NCBI GenBank assembly: GCA_951799445.1
Contig: OX637294.1
Span: 27,181,452-27,245,451 of the forward strand
DNA length: 64,000 bases
Reading direction: 5' to 3'
From: Pseudisothecium myosuroides
Lineage: Eukaryota; Streptophyta; Bryopsida; Hypnales; Lembophyllaceae
In this document: one piece after another, positions 27,501 through 38,600 of the stretch
How positions within the stretch are numbered: position 1 is the first letter of the stretch
How the letters are laid out: every line of letters starts with the position of its first letter
Notes under the pieces: generated by a model
The model's database searches: none
What the model was told of the DNA's origin: nothing
The model's input: only the letters and a program-made list of their open reading frames with translations
Position numbers and translations under genes: made by a program

Positions 27501-29735
27501 AATATGTTTTGTATAAGATAGGTCTGTCTTATTATGGAATGTGAAAGTGACAACATATTCTGAGTTTGTTGTCAAAGGATTTCAGAGTAATAATAGTTTT
27601 GAAAATATTATAGGAACTCGGGATTGAACAGAAGTAGTTGAGCCGCTTATATGTGACGACGATGGTTGACAACTTCGGAAGTAACGTTCCGTAGTGCCGA
27701 CCGCAGTGGCAAATTCGAAGTGAAGTGATGCATGCTTAACAGATTGAAGTGGATGAGGTCATTCCCCATGCATGCCAGTCAGTGGAAAAGGAAGCGTGCG
27801 GTGAATTGCATGTGAACATCGTGAAGTTCATATGAAGTCGAGGAACTTCATGTGAAGTTCCTATGATAATGTACATGAAGCATTGTAGCAAGCGTCTCTG
27901 CTGGCATTTTGTAAATGTATGGGAGGCTGAGGACTTGAAAAATGTTTCGGGAACATGTGTGAGACGAGTAGTCGTTTATGTAGCCTACTTCAAATGAAGT
28001 GGTACCACTGTTCGAGGCATGCGGTTGATAGCGTATGAGTGAATGGACTGTTATTTGTTTGTGTGGCACATGAATTATATTTCTATGTAATTAACTGATT
28101 CTGAGAATCCTCGAAGACTGAAAAACGTATGAGGAATCACACTTTTGCTGGATGCACAGTATGTTTCATTACCTGACGGTACAGGTAGACCATGATATAC
28201 AATTCTCTGTGTAACTGCTCAATTGTTGAGGACTTCAGGTGAGGTTCTAGTGAAATTACCTGTCGTTCTTGGGACTGCCTCCGTTAGTGTGCCCATTTTT
28301 TTTTTCCCGACCTGATGTACGGTAAGTGCAGAGATGTCTTGGAGTAGTTAAACGCATTATGCATTTGCGGAAAACAGTGAGGACATGTGGAACTTCTGGG
28401 AAACAGAAGGGAAAAGCAACTGTTTTGCGAAGAGCTAATCATGCTAATTCTCTGTTTCCACGTGATGGCTATGCAAATGGAGAACGTGACGCGGGGTTCT
28501 TTTTTTAGGTTCCTCCAATAAGACGAGCATTGACCAGGGACCGGCTGTTGCATGTTCTGTTGTTGCAATGGAATTTCGTGGGAGAAGTTGTTTAAAGGAA
28601 AAAAAACTAGGAACCAGCTCATAATGCTGAAGCAGAATGTACGGGGGTGACATGCTGTCGATGGCAGTTAGCAAGTCGCAGAATTTCGAATTCAATTTTT
28701 CCAATGTCAAACTGACTTGAAGTACTGTGTTTTGACAGGTGTCGAGAGCATGAAGGAGAATGTGAAGCCTCAGGACTGGAATATACAGCAGAATCAATCG
28801 AAGGCGCTTGCGAAGAAAACAGCAAAGGAAGAAGACGGTGAGAAGACTCACCTTTGGGAAGGACATGGAAAGAAGTCTCTGCAGTCGCTACAGGGAGGGC
28901 CAGAATTAAGTGGCCAGCTATCAGGAGAGGACTTGAATGAATCTGAGGTGAGATTGTAGTGCAAATCATTTACGAATTCTCTGGCCCACTTTGGAAGACA
29001 TGTACAACTAATCTGTAAGTAATGAGTGGATTGCCAGCATGATAGTGCGTATGAAGGAACGGCTTGCAGAAGAGGTATGAAAATGAGGGAAATGCTTGTT
29101 TTTCCGTTGCAATTATCAATTGGACGAAATTGCTTTGAGGAGGTTTAAGTTTGTACACAAAGGTGTGCCCATGTTCACAGTCCTTTGTTGGAGTGCGTGA
29201 TAATGTTGATGACAGACATGTGAATTGTGTTTTCTAATGTTTGAAGAAAGGGCAGCATATATAGGAGTGTTTTGGGAAGCGGATTCAGTCCCAGGTTGTA
29301 AGACATTAATGTAACACATAATAATGTCCTTGATTTCCAATATATGAGTTGTGCCAATCATAGTGAACGACCTTGCATTGTCAGTACTGAACTGTGTATG
29401 TGTGTGTGGTGGCCGTGGTGCTGGTGTTTGGGTTTTCGATAATGCAGATGGACTGCGGCAATGTGGTGAAAGTGTTTGCTTTTTCAGGGGGCAGGAAGGA
29501 AGAGATTGGGAAGGCTATTGTAATGGGGTTGGCAGGATCGAAGTATGCCAAGAAACAGATCCCCAAAGGATGGCGCAATATCAAAATCACGTCGTACACA
29601 TCGAGTGGAGGTTCAAAAATCTGTCCATTTCCATCAGGATGGATTGAGCAGTTGAAGAATCAGACCGTCAAGGAAGTGAACGGTAGATGTATACTATGGC
29701 CAGACATGCTGCTTCGGAGAATCGGGAACGCGTAA
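24597..29735 (+). CDS. CACTA accessory protein with Transposase_24-like domain (TNP1/TnpA role inferred)
   Basis: The reconstructed exons are 24597-24619, 24772-25006, 25137-26180, 26567-26707, 27014-27098, 28739-28947 and 29448-29735. All junctions keep frame and give about 674 residues. A basic motif (EPRRSTRLAALTK) lies near residue 40. Residues about 285-375 hold a Lys/Arg/Trp-rich block (HVWRAALRGQCGRLDP, then HVIDSIWHALEKEWEF) with the pattern of plant Ptta/En/Spm transposase Transposase_24 (PF03004). Exon 4 ends in a short coiled-coil-like stretch (KEELMRLQKSQK). The last exon has a compact domain ending in VNGRCILWPDMLLRRIG, like the tail of TNP1-type proteins. The likely role is binding subterminal repeats and helping TNP2. 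Exon 1 (MEEDEDAL) is the weakest part and rests only on splice signals and phase. Confidence 0.7.
27842..27861. repeat. Subterminal palindrome GGAACTTCA-TG-TGAAGTTCC
   Basis: Nine-bp perfect arms with a 2-bp spacer, within a cluster of GAAGTTCAT-like words at 27806-27865. It is related to the palindrome at 16331-16349 in the other arm of the CACTA element. Confidence 0.5.
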
Positions 29736-30442
29736 GGCGGAATTCATACAGTATGCTTCAGACACCGCTGTTTATAGTCGACCAGAATACAAATTCCAAG
29801 GAGCACAACTTGGACGTGGCTACTTCTCCTGAGAATCACTTTAGTGTACAAATAGCTGGTTGATTTGTGTGCAATAGAAGAGTTTCCTTCTTCTGATGAG
29901 GGCATCGTAGCCCTGGATGAGGACAAAGGGCTGAAGTTGTTGTACTGATAGAAATAAGTGTAGTGAACACATCTTTGCAGAATATGACGACACTGGGAGG
30001 ATCTTTAAATAAATCATGCGACAACGCTACCTGTTTTTTATTCATCCGATTTTGTACGAAGCCCACGTAGATGCTAGAAATATTAATGTATGGAATTTGG
30101 CTTCAGCAAACAATTGGTTGCAGCCTGCTTGTAAGCATATTCACCAAATTATAGAATCTGCCATGTGTCAGCACGTGGCAAAAAGTTGATAACTCACAAT
30201 TAACCCGAGAGTGAAACCCATGAAGAAGGGTAAAAGTAATGTCATTGAAGGTCTTCCGTAATGCCGAACTTAAAAGTCAATGCAAATTGTGTTGAAAGGT
30301 CGTCTTCCGACCTTTCAGTATAGTACAATAAGGTATGTCCTAGACACATGCTTTTAAGCAAATTTGACTTAAAGTACATGACCTTTGAACATGGTTTTTC
30401 TACCTTAAAATACCACTTAAAACACCCCTTCTCCTTGTAGTG
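29736..30442. other. Right terminal region of the CACTA element
   Basis: About 700 bp between the stop codon of the accessory gene and the right terminus. It contains small hairpins (GAAAGGTCG-TCTTC-CGACCTTTC at about 30294-30316; GCCATGTG and CACGTGGC near 30161-30180). No gene is present. Confidence 0.5.
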
Positions 30443-30445
30443 ATA
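30443..30445. repeat. Target site duplication ATA, right of the CACTA element
   Basis: This is the partner of the ATA at 13176-13178. Joining the flanks predicts the empty site CTTTCTATACTCTG. Confidence 0.8.
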
Positions 30446-32086
30446 CTCTGTAGAACTGATAGCCAATGATAAGTCTCAAATGCTTAATGCTTTCATAATT
30501 CTATGAGACCTTTTGAAGGTGTTGCATAACTATTGAGCTTCCGTTTCAGTGCTACCCATAGATGATTTATAAGATTTAGGGTGGGTAATAGAATGAAAGT
30601 CTTAAGTTCATGCTTCCATAATTATATGAGACTTTTGGAAAGTATTAGATAGCTGTTGAGTTTTTGTTAATATTGTCCAATGTCATAGATATATTATAGG
30701 ATTTAGAATTGTTGTCATGCTAAAATATGAAATTAGAAGGGTTTAGCAATGCATTGCAAATGTGTTGTAGAGAATGGCTTCCAAGATCTCATGGTACAAT
30801 TGATTCATCCAATCTTCTATCTTATAAATCAAACAAGATTCTATTGTAGTCATATATGCAACTCCAAATCAGTATTGAACCTTTACCATGTTCCACTATT
30901 TTCTTCACTGTTACCATCCCCATTCAATTCAAGTCTAATACTACTAATAAGGATCTAATAAGCAAAAACAATTAATCTTAGTTTCTTCTAAAAAAATTAC
31001 TCACTTTTGATTTGCAATGCTCCGATTCTCATAAGATTTTACAAAATCTAAACAAACTAGGATATTTTTTTGTGATAAAAGTGGCTTTTATTCAATACAT
31101 GCGCCTCTAAACCTATCAAATTTTATGCTTGTCACTTTGTTTGGACACTCATTGCACTCAAAAATTGCTCCCTAATTGGTTTAATTTGTGTGCAATAAAT
31201 CCTCCAACTCTTATCCATGACCCTCTTCAAGGAGTCTGAGATCAATGTTGTAGACAACTTGCGAATGCGAAGTGACACTCTCACCTTACTAAGGACACTC
31301 ACTATATAGTAGTAATTTAACTTATAGAGACGCAAGTCTAAAAATGAGTGACTGAATGATTTTCTTTCAAAATTCACTTTCTTGACCACATGTAAAGATT
31401 TCTTTATGCTTTTTCGTTCCATGGGAAGATAGTCTCATTCCCTATGATGGTGGTGCTTAGCCTTCATTCACATAATTGACATTTCATTCCGACGAAAATG
31501 TTAGCGAATACTGATTCAATTCAGTAAATCACTATAAACTCTTCAACACTACTTAAAAAATGTAAGACACAATATGGGTTTCTTTGCTAGATTGTTGCTA
31601 AACTTAGAACCTATAACAACATACATTAGTCCAATTTGCTCAAACTTTGAAAGGTCAAGCTTCTTCACAAACCAAGCTCCACAAAATTCCCAAGATATTG
31701 GAATTAATTGTAAAGTGTGTGTAATGTGGGACCAATAGTTGTGGAGTTTGGGAGAAACACATGATGTCCAAAACTCTTTGGAACATTGAAAATGGGGTCT
31801 CATGGAGTTTAGTGCTGTATTTCTTTTGTACTATTGTTAATTAAACCTTCCTCAGATAGGCACCCGATTACAAATATAGGATGAACTTTACAATTAACTC
31901 TATTTTGGGGACAAATTGTGACATGTAATCCACGTTTTGAGAAGAGTTACACAAATATACCTATACAATCCAAAATTTCACATTTCCCCTCAAAATCCCC
32001 TTTCCATTTACTATTAGCTGAGAAAGAAATTCTCCTTTTGAAGGTTTACACCACAGAATAAGTTACCCCCCTTCCTCCTATGGACA
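30446..32086. other. AT-rich spacer between the CACTA element and SEN1
   Basis: No gene is supported. A diverged tandem duplication with a period of about 123 bp begins near 30487 and 30610 (ATGCTTTCATAATT and ATGCTTCCATAATT, each followed by ATGAGAC). Open frames around 31132-31803 have no recognisable domain. Confidence 0.45.
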
Positions 32087-32371
32087 TCATGGAGGCATTA
32101 CTTTACAGAACACCCTCTTGCTTTGGGGTCGGGGTGAACTGGCCCCCTCGCTCGGCCTCCCAAATCATTCCAAGGGTGCATGTGAAAAAAAAGCCCTCTA
32201 TTTTGAGCCGTCTCTAGGATACATTCTAGACCTCTCCTAGCTAATTTGGGGCCTCTGATTGCAAATATGAATTCATAATTTGCAAATTTTATCATGTCTC
32301 GCAAATTAAAAATTCCATGGGGTCAGTTCACCCCGGCCCTTCATGGAGACATTATTTTACAGCACACCCTC
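32087..32371. repeat. Terminal-inverted-repeat unit flanked by 31-bp direct repeats, SEN1 promoter
   Basis: Direct repeats at 32087-32117 and 32341-32371 (starting TCATGGAGGCATTA and TCATGGAGACATTA) match at 28 of 31 positions. Between them, 32125-32146 (starting GGGGTCGGGGTGAACTGG) is nearly the inverse of 32319-32339. The enclosed unit is about 215 bp and the whole sits about 250 bp upstream of the SEN1 ATG. The origin is unclear: a small DNA element, or a duplicated promoter segment. Confidence 0.55.
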
Positions 32372-32626
32372 CGCCTCCATCTGAGACATTCCCCGACACT
32401 GCCACACCAACGGAACCATGCTCCATACCGTACCACTGGTATGAAATCTAAATTGCGGTTTGCAATCTTTTAGGGTTTGCCCCTTCACTGCCTTTCCTTT
32501 CTCCTTCCTGTTCCTGTGGCCTCGATTCCCCTTGCCATTGTTCAATTCCTTCGCGTCGAGCGCTCTTCGCAGTGCCTCTCTCTTCCCCTTCCCCATGATC
32601 CTGTGCTGCTGTCTCCCGCTTCTGCC
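32372..32626 (+). promoter_or_regulatory. Probable SEN1 core promoter and 5' UTR
   Basis: A pyrimidine-rich leader (CCTTTCCTTTCTCCTTCCTG near 32492-32511) precedes the start codon at 32627. A telo-box-like TTAGGGTTTG lies at about 32470. No clear TATA box is visible. Confidence 0.4.
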
Positions 32627-35600
32627 ATGGCATCTCCCGTCGTGGCATCCCTCGTCAATCGCTGGGCTCTCATGGCCAAGAGCGAAGACGACTGCGACAT
32701 TTCCGAATCTGATTTCCGACGCTTGAAAGAGAAATGGTACAGAATCCTCGCCCCCTCTCTCTCCCCCCTCCTCGTGCCAATTGCGCCTCTCCAATCTCTC
32801 GCACTGTCGTCTTCCTCCTTCTTCCTCGACTCAGCTGAGCAGCATTGGTGGCTTCTCATTCAAGCCCGTGGTCTCTCTGGCTTCGACCTTGGTCTCTTTG
32901 TTGTTCCCGTACCAGCGACGGGTGCGATGATCGGCGATGCAGCTGAGAACACTGCGAGGGGCGAATGCAAAGCTATCTCGTGAATTGTATTTCCATCTCC
33001 GGCACCTTGCAGCGTGGAATGGAAATTGTGGAAATCAGGATGGATTTGGTGTTGGCATTAGGTTTTCTTGTTTGGCCCCTGCACGAAAAGGGTGACGATA
33101 TTCTTTTGACTGTTCAGCTCTTGACGTGTCAGTACGCTGCCTTTTCTTTGCCAGGTTTCTTGAAGCATTCCAGCTTCTCCAGAATGCACCACCAGAAGAG
33201 CATTGCTGGTGCAATTTTCGAGAAATCATGTATCCGCTGTTGGAGCCTTTCTCTTGGTACTTCGAAGAAACCAACCCGCAGTCAGCTCTGCATGCGCTTT
33301 GGCGGCGGCTGTGTTCCGAGCTCAATGCGTGCACCAAGTGTGTCAAGATTCACCACGAGGCTAAGGAGGAATATAAGAAGGAATACGATGAGATTCACGT
33401 CGAACCGTTGCTGGCTGTCTTGCAGGTTAAATTGTCTGCCTTCTCTACATATTTGTGCCTCATTTTCTTCCCGCATTCAACGATTTCTGTTGAGAGTTGT
33501 TCCACCTTAGTGTCAGGCCTACTAGAAGGTGCTGGTGATGGAAGAGTTGTCGTGGTTGCTGATTTTCAGTTGTGAGAATTGAAGAGACCGCCTCCTTCGT
33601 TTTTATTCATATTGCTCCGGTGATCATGGGCTGACTTATGCGTTCTGTTCTTCCTTGTGCTGCCGTTTCCATACCTCTCGCCGCGTGTCTCCCATTCGCA
33701 GTGTTTAATGGTGCAGTATTTTACAGTCCAGACATGTATTTGCAGTATCACATCAAGGAATGAATATTGGATCTGCAGCTGTGGATAGATCGAATTTTCT
33801 ATGTGGAGAAAGGTTCGGTCATCATTCTGTCACCTGGATGAAGTGGATTTTACTGACTCTTCGACTGTTTTTGTGGCCAGTACTTGGATGAAGAGCGGGT
33901 GGCGCTTCATTTAAAAACTCTTTTAAACCTAATCCACGAGAATAAGTTTGATTCTATGAAGCTCACCGGGGAAATGGCTACTGTCACTTTTGAGGTCTGA
34001 CCTTCTAATTTCCAAGAATGTTTAGTACAGGTTGCCTGTCTTTCTGTCCTGTGATACCTGTACCTCAGTACTTGTTGCCATCACAGTCTGTGTCGATGTG
34101 CTGGTTTGCTTCTAGTTGTTATAGCCTGGAAGTTTCTCAGGCTACTCGTAAGCGTGAATTGGATGAAGTGACAAGCTTAGTTTTAGCATGTGAATCAAGT
34201 GGTGGTTCAAAGAGTGTCAGGTGTCTTCAACCTGGAGATGAAAAACTGGTTGATCCCATGTCTGTTTCTTGGGAATCTAACCTAACATACGATCAAGTGA
34301 ACTGGAAAGCAAACAGTCTACTGAGTTTAGAATTTGTGTCATTTATTCTTGTGTCTTCTTATTCTTTCAACTAGTTGTTTGGCGCCTTGAGCTATTTGTT
34401 TGCTTGCAGGTACTCATGTTTCCATCCTTGTTGGAGGATTCGGAAGTAAATGAGCTCTTTGCACCACTTCTACAGTATGTAGATGAGGTCTGTGAGCTTG
34501 TTCTGGAGAAGGGTTCACAGTATCCGGTACTGTCTTCCTCGTGGAGCTTGAATGATTTCTGGCATTTGCATCCTTTTGAACATTGAAAGAACCCCGTTTA
34601 TTAAGTCCTTTCTGTTTGGGCTACCTGAAATATTCTAATTCGTACGGAACGATGCGAAATGATGTGATGTGACGACTTTTTGAAGTCTCCAGTATTTGTC
34701 TACTTAATCGTAAAATGTAACCTGTGTTCCCGGGCTTTTTGCAGGGAGTGTACTCGCTTCTCGTTCACACGGATCAGAAAGTTCGTCGAGTGGCTTATAA
34801 ACTTGTCCAGTCGCTTGCAATGATCAAGTATGTTTGTTTTTTGTAGCCATTAAACCCTCTACTCAACATGCTGAAGTTGTTCATGGATGCTCTTAAACTT
34901 GGTCCTTTTTTGTCAAAATTTGATGATCGATCTTTGCTATTGTAGTGTCTTATCCTCGCGGTCTCTCGTCCTCGTAGTATTCTTAAACTTATGAATGCAT
35001 TTTCAACCTTGAATTTGCTCTATCATTCCCTTGAGTTGTGAGTTTTTTTATGGCGGTACTCAAGTATATTCATCTTCGTATTGTTATCTCTTACCCCTTT
35101 CTGTAGCAAAATTGATAGATTGCAACAATTTTATTCTGTAGACACATGCTAATGCTATCTACTTCATATGTTTTGTTATGATACCTGGGATTCTCACTTA
35201 GAACTGGCTAGCACGGTGCGGTAGGTAGCATTTGAAGATATGTGGATATAACACTACCGCGCCTTCTATGCCTTGATCCATGCAGGGATTCTCTGGAGAT
35301 GGAGACTATTGCACCCCTTCTGGAAAAAATAATGTATCGCCTTGAATTAGAGGAGTTTGATCCACGAACGTCAGCTACTGGATATGTTGGACAGATAAAA
35401 CTCACAGATGGACACAAAGAGATCCCTCAGCCTTCCCAATTTGGAAAATTAAGACCTAGAGTCCGGTACAAGCGAGAGTTTTTATGGCTGGGCCTTCCTA
35501 ACATGTAATTCTTTTTCTCAGTTTCTGACACAAGTCTGATACTTGTCAACGTTCTGACATTCCGGACAATATCAACTGGGTAATGAGGTCAACAGTTGGA

Positions 35601-38600
35601 ATGTTTGCAATTTGTGTTGACAATTGGATCTTAAAACCACTGTTTGTTTAGTTTGTCTTTAAAGTTAGTACCACCATTCTATTTGTTTCTACTACATGAA
35701 GGCCACCTTGTGAGTAATACCAGCCTTTTTGTATCGACTGCAGACTGGAGCGTCTGCTACCTGCTGCACTCGAGGAGGGGATTGTGGAGCGCTATTCCGT
35801 CTTTGTGAGCGTGGTGCTCAATCATGTCAGTGAGGCTCGTTCAGAATTTTACTATGCTCTCAAGTGCCTGGAGCTTTTGTTATCTAATCTAGGTATTTCA
35901 GATCCCGTTGTTTTTTTGAGAAAGATTACGCTTCATGATTTGATCTAGTGTTTCTCTACAATCTTTTATGTCAGTCAACCACAAATTTATATTTATGCTT
36001 CCCAGTACAGGAACTTATATTCGTTTGGTGCAATTGTATTGTATCTCAGTCTTCAATTCTTTTCTTGGTTCTTGTGCAATCTTATTGAAACTGGAATCTT
36101 TAAGCTGAACTAGAGTTTACAGCGTCTCTGCATGTTTATTCTGGATATGATTAGTGTTTTTGGCCATTGTTGCTTATGCTGTGTGCCTTGGCTAGATACA
36201 TCAGATCTACGTGCCCTTGTTTGTCTTTCAATTGTTGTTCAAACGGCGAGTAACTGTCTCTAAAGCTTTGCGTGGGTGTGTCTCTAAAGCTTTGCGTGGG
36301 TTAGGCAGGTCGGGACTCCTGTTAACAGTATTTGTTTTTGGAACAGGTTATAAATTTTGGCTGCGTACAACTTTTTCGGCGGCAGTAGTGCGTAACACGC
36401 TCGTCAGCCAGTGCTTTCATTCTGCTAAGCAACGCATGCACACGAGTATTTTTGAGTTGTTCCCGCCCTTCTTGCTGGTTTGATTCTAAACCCCAACTAT
36501 TCAGCTCTTCTTCTGTTCTTCTTATTCCGCTCCTTTTTTTTTAAAATCTAGAAAATTCTTTGTAAGTCAGGTGTCACCCTTGGACTTTAATTTCTCCTTC
36601 TGGTATTGCGTAGACTTGGGAAGGATTTGCAGTGATACTGGTATTCTGTAGTACTGGTATTTTAGTTGTTCCTTTCCCTCGTTTTTCCCTACGCTTATTT
36701 GTCAGGTTGTGATATATTCGTGCTTTTTGATTAAATTTCACTATACGTATCAGTGAAATATCACTGGGAAAGCAATTTCATATGGGCTCATGTGTTTTGT
36801 TAACCAGTTACTGTGGTTTCTAATTTTCATTTTCCACTTGATTTTCCACATATTAAGACGTTAAATGGTTTCTGCTTGCAAATTCTTCTTATTCTAAGTA
36901 ATGTCTTGACTCTTAGTCTTTAGAAAACTTGCAAGACGAGTATGAAAGACAGCGACGCCGCCTGCTATATTTCCTGTTGCAACAAGTCCCAGCGAGCAAG
37001 AACTTTACCTTGAGTATGCGCCAGAAAGCACGTCAGGTTTGTTTCTTTTTTCAAGCTTTTCACATGTCTGATAATTCTCTTCTATTCACATTTATCAGAC
37101 ATGTGAAAAGCTTGAACTTGTTCTTTTGATAATCTGCGCATACCGTTTAATACCTTTTCCGTGCATATATTTAGGGCTTCAAGTTAATCTCATCATGTTA
37201 ATTTTGACTGCAGTTTCATCATGTTGCCTGTCATGTTTGATTTGACGATTGATTGGACATTACATATAATGCGAATGATTTTAAACAAATTTAATGTGTA
37301 TTGACTTACTGATAGGTCGAGTTTATAATCCCAATGAGTGATCTGGAGGTGGCTGTTGACTACAAATTTGGTGCTGTATTCTAGGTCTCCTTCAAAATTA
37401 TCCAGAGCGGCTACTGCATGGAGCCTCCTTTGCCACCATGGGAGTGCGCTCACGTCTGGTAAGTTAGCATTATTCTTGGCAAATTGGAAAAGGAATACAC
37501 ACTTAAACTGATGACATTCTGTCCTTATGATTTTTTCCCCTGTTCACGAGAGAATTTGAAAATCACTGCGTACACTAAACTGGAAACTTTATCGTGTTCC
37601 AGGGGTCCACCATTGGTTGAAACGCTGAAAGACCCCGGCATGCCCGATTCGTTTCGTTCGAGTGCTTTTGATCTCATTCAGATCATTTTGGCTGCTGATA
37701 CTGCAGCACTGGCTGCCTTTTCATTGAAACCAGAACGCTCAGAACATCCGTGGGGCCACCTTGTGGAAACTGAGAACTATGAGAACGGGCATGAGTTGAG
37801 GGTTGCAATCGAGGGCAGCCCGGATCCTGAATATTCGGAAATTCTTAGGAAAGTTAGTGATACGATGTTCGAAGGCCACGAGAAGTGGTACTGTGTGCCA
37901 CTACTCTGGATTGAGGTGTTGGGCGGTGTATTGGACTATCCAGAAAGCTTTTGGAAATCAGTTTTTTGGTCTTATGGACGAATATCTATCGTTGATTCAC
38001 CAGGTAAATATACATGCAAACGCCTGACGTTATTGAGTTTTGGAAAGTGATTATTCGAAACCGAGGGGTACGTTTCTTGGTCATCACTTCACCTAGCGGA
38101 AGTCATCTTTGCTGTAAAACCAAGTGTCTTCATTGTTCCACAAGCTATCAAGTCCTCAAGGGCTTCATAGTTGTTCATGCGTTTTGGCACGAAGATAGTT
38201 TTCTGTAACGGGTAAGCTGGGTTAAGGTACAGATGAATCTGCATCAGTCAGGATAGGCACTGTGAGCTACTAATGCCGTTTGGTTATAAACCTTTGGCTT
38301 GTTCTGTTGCATTTATATTCTTGATTGCCCCTCTGGGTTTGATTTTTGTTCTCAGTCAAGCATGTTTGGCACTGATTTTACTTACTTTTGAAACAAGCAG
38401 GCAGTGTTAGGGTATTACATCGTGATGTAGACTCGAAGGTTCTGAGGTGGGAAATACCTGAAGGTTACGATGATCAGAGCGACAGCGATTCTTGTGCAAA
38501 TGTCGTACCAGTCCAGCGGCATTGCTTGCAATTGATCTGCACCTTTAAGAGGTAATGGAGGGTTGGGTGCTCATGAGTTTGTCGATGCTTTTTGTACCAA

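Larger units (their letters stand above)
13179..30442. mobile_element. Complete CACTA (En/Spm) DNA transposon, 17.26 kb
   Basis: The left end reads CACTACAAGAGGTATGGGTG at 13179. The complement of the right end reads CACTACAAGGAGAAGGGGTG and ends at 30442. The first nine bases are identical and the match weakens over about 28 bp. Both ends are flanked by ATA (13176-13178 and 30443-30445), the 3-bp target duplication expected of CACTA elements. Inside are a TNP2-type transposase gene (-) and a Transposase_24-like gene (+), transcribed divergently from about 23.4-24.6 kb. Both coding frames can be spliced without a stop, so the element may be recently active or autonomous. The long left arm (13.2-17.7 kb) is C/T-rich and without genes. 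The right arm has the opposite strand bias. Confidence 0.88.

Noticed and set aside
34018..34374. Open frame between SEN1 exons 3 and 4 that could be an extra exon
   Set aside because: The frame contains possible splice sites, but exons 3 and 4 already join in phase, and the encoded stretch is not needed for continuity. Left as intron, without transcript proof.
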